64,000 nt of DNA, taken from NCBI GenBank assembly GCA_026122225.1, contig JANEZZ010000468.1:645001-709000 (forward strand). Direction: 5' to 3'. Numbering within the stretch: the first letter of the stretch is position 1; each line of letters begins with the position of its first letter. This DNA comes from Heloderma charlesbogerti. Its lineage: Eukaryota; Chordata; Lepidosauria; Squamata; Helodermatidae. The position numbers were made by a program, and so were the translations under genes. A model generated the notes under the pieces. The model did no database searches. It had not been told where the DNA came from and saw only the letters and a program-made list of their open reading frames with translations. Shown here in pieces: positions 61,943 to 64,000 of the stretch.

Positions 61943-62063
61943 GCCTTCCCCACCGTGATGTCCTCCAGATACGTTGGACTAGAAAAGAGTTCATCCAGCA
62001 TGTGGATGATGGGAGGTGTAATCTATCACATCTGGAGGGCACCAGGTTGGCAAAGGTTGGTCT
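61943..62063. repeat. Palindromic MITE, family A (shortened core)
   Basis: GCCTTCCCCACCGTGATGTC, CTCCAGATACGTTGGACTAG at the left; ATCACATCTGGAGGGCACCA, GGTTGGCAAAGG at the right. Confidence 0.85.
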
Positions 62064-62639
62064 AGTGTCACTAGGAGGCACTGGACTGTTATACCTGGGT
62101 GGAGTCAAGAGTGTCCTGTGGCAGTTCTGTTCTTGAGAGAGACAATAAAGTTCCCATCTAGCTTCCAAGCTGGTGTGTCCTGTCAGCCTTCTATGACTGC
62201 CGTTCAATCATCTTGTCACCATCCGTGTGAACTGTGTTGGCTGCTTTGCTCCCCTGACTGGCTTAGATAAGCCACAATTGCTTGCACCTCTCTGGTTATT
62301 TATTCTATCCAACTTTCATTTATGTTAAGACAGCTTTGCTAGAGCAAAGACTGGCTTATAACAGGCTTATGGAGAGGAAGTACGTTAATGCATTTCTTGG
62401 GCAGAAGCATTTTGGAAATGGGTTTTGACCCTTCCTGTTTTTACAGACTTGTTCATTCCCTCAACCATCCCACCCTGGTGTGCTCTGGCAACTGGCTGCT
62501 GTTTTATTGTTTTGGTTTCCCCCACCCCTCTCCAAATATCTGTACATATAGATAGAGCTTTATTTTGTTAATAAGACTAGTAACTTAACCTGTATATTTC
62601 AACATACTTGTTTATAATGGATTTTCTTTTTCTTGGTAC

Positions 62640-62645
62640 AATAAA
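62640..62645 (+). terminator. SOX13: Polyadenylation signal AATAAA, probable SOX13 end
   Basis: AATAAA, with GT/T-rich GTGTTCTTCTTAGTGTTGTG about 22 bases downstream, an arrangement typical of a working poly(A) site. Confidence 0.6.
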
Positions 62646-62865
62646 GAGGATGTTTTGGAGCAGAGATCTGTGTTCTTCTTAGTGTTGTGAAACTCACCCA
62701 ACATCCCAAGACCTTATCCCCATTTCTTATATATTATTCCATCTGCAATTGAAGACTGGGGATGTCTCCTGACTATTCACTAAATACAGGACCTCCACCA
62801 GACAAAACTGCCCTTGTTTACCAAAAATGCAGCTGACTAGGAAGCTGTGGGTGTGAGCCCAGCAG

Positions 62866-63038
62866 CCTGATCCTTTGTATGTTTACTTGGATGCAAGTCC
62901 CACTGAGTTCGATGGGATGTGCTCCCAGATAAGTGTGTGTAGGGTTGCGGCCTAGCAGCACAGTCCTATGCATGTTCGCTCAGATGGAAGTTCTACTGTG
63001 CTTGATGGGTCTTATTCCCTCATAAGCAATGGTGCGTC
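62866..63038. repeat. Two family-B palindromes in tandem
   Basis: The first (62866-62953) has CCTGATCCTTTGTATGTTTA, CACTGAGTTCGATGGGATGT and TGTGTGTAGGGTTGCGGCC. The second (62958-63038) begins CACAGTCCTATGCATGTTCG with the centre TACTGTGCTTGATGGG. Confidence 0.7.
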
Positions 63039-63039
63039 C

Positions 63040-64000
63040 CAATGGATGGCTCTTAGCACTACCAGTTAGAATGCATTGTGCAGCAATCCCATCTTTTTTC
63101 CTTAACTTATTTTCTGTGCCAAGAAAGAAGATGGAAGAAGACGTGGGAAAACACAGGCGAGCTATGAGTCGAAGATATCATCTGGATGCCCTGTAAAATT
63201 CTGGGAATGATGCAGGCAAATGGTGCAATAAAGGCCCAGGGTAGTTTCCAATGGAACTCTTGTGCAGGTGGCCCAAGCCTGCTGACTCCAGTGCACACGT
63301 GGCCCCTAGCTCTGGTGGCCATGATGTAGCGCTTCTAGGGGAAGCGCTGCAACGTTCTGGCAAATCACGCCCCTTCCAGAATGGAGCATTTCCGCTAGTT
63401 GGGATGCTTCTCCCTGGAAGCGCTACATTGTGGCTGCTGGAGGTGGGGGCCGTGCGTGCGGGGCTGGCCACGCACACACTGGGCCAACAGACTCGAGCTG
63501 CCTGCACAAGGGCTCTGTTGGATACTACCCAAGCCTGGAAGCATGTAGGATTGCAGCATTTCACAGGAGACAATACAAATCTATATTCCCTATTTCCTGC
63601 AACTGCATAATGACCTCATACAGACGGACTCATTTTGCATGTTCGGGTGCTTGAACTTTTTAAAAATCTCAAGCCCACCCTTTCTGTTTATAATATGGGA
63701 ATACACGTGCCAACATGTGGATGGAAAAACATGTGTTTTCTAGGGGAGTTCCTTTTCAATTAAAGTGCCTCCGGTCAAAAAGATTTTTTAAACTATAAAA
63801 ACATCTACAAAACCCGTTTCCTAAAGGCAAAAGTGGGCTGAGCATACACACCACAAGCAGAGACGTTCTTCAACACCATGGAGTAAAAAAAGCATTGGCT
63901 GTCTCCAGCGTTAGTTGCTGTGTGAGGGTGTCAGGTTTCAGGCTCCCAATTCCCATACAGAGGAATTGTCCTACAGCTAGCATTGCCAATCGAGTCTTTA
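63040..64000. other. Intergenic DNA after SOX13
   Basis: Overlapping open frames on both strands near 63107-63654 form a GC-richer patch with inverted GTAGCGCTTCTAGGGGAAGCG and GGAAGCGCTACATTG blocks, suggesting another repeat. No gene is recognised. Confidence 0.35.

Larger units (their letters stand above)
57107..62660 (+). other. SOX13: Probable SOX13 3' UTR (about 5.5 kb)
   Basis: No other gene lies between the stop and a good AATAAA at 62640. The last ~180 bp before that signal are AT-rich and free of repeats, as at a genuine 3' end. Earlier AATAAA hexamers at 60171 and 62144 could give shorter forms. The true end is inferred, not seen. Confidence 0.5.

Noticed and set aside
62700..64000. 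ETNK2, the usual downstream neighbour of SOX13 in mammals
   Set aside because: No ethanolamine-kinase sequence seen on either strand before the window ends.
1..64000. CRISPR array, bacterial operon, or viral insertion
   Set aside because: No regularly spaced repeats, no operon-like gene packing, no LTRs or viral genes recognised.

Overview
This is vertebrate nuclear DNA, most likely from a squamate reptile (a lizard-type genome). Two observations point there: one split gene with GT-AG introns, and a repeat mix of BovB/RTE LINEs with (AAC)n tails, L2/CR1-clade LINEs with (TAAA)n-type tails, tRNA-derived SINEs and many short palindromic DNA transposons. The species cannot be named from this window.

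The only host protein-coding gene recognised is SOX13, a SoxD transcription factor, on the + strand. Thirteen coding exons run from the ATG at 28336 to the TAA ending at 57106. All junctions are canonical, the exon phases chain without a break, and the total is 1848 nt (615 residues plus stop). The protein has a SoxD N-terminus, a leucine zipper and glutamine-rich coiled coil (about residues 139-214), a PLNLTAK motif (285-291) of the CtBP-binding type known in SoxD proteins, an HMG box (about 416-491) split between exons 11 and 12, and an acidic C-terminus. The first coding exon begins one base before the ATG, so at least one non-coding exon must lie upstream. It may be inside the first 28 kb, but I cannot place it.

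Layout. 1-3893: an almost complete BovB LINE (one nonsense codon) followed directly by a 5'-truncated second copy. 3894-28334: upstream or intron-1 DNA with MITEs, SINEs, BovB fragments, repeats of unknown family, and a few unique stretches with regulatory-looking motifs. 28335-57106: SOX13. Intron 4 holds a full-length L2-clade LINE with an intact 1037-codon endonuclease/reverse-transcriptase ORF, nested inside an older palindromic MITE. Intron 9 holds a decayed RTE copy, and intron 11 (8 kb) an L2 fragment, a fold-back element and a quiet, possibly conserved stretch. 57107 to about 62660: a probable 5.5 kb 3' UTR, loaded with a SINE and at least four palindromic elements, ending near an AATAAA at 62640. 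62700-64000: intergenic, no gene seen.

The main interest lies in the mobile DNA: an apparently intact L2 inside a developmental regulator, a near-intact and locally tandem BovB, nested insertions that reconstruct empty target sites, and several short palindromic families, some inside the likely SOX13 mRNA. No undescribed multi-gene system was found.
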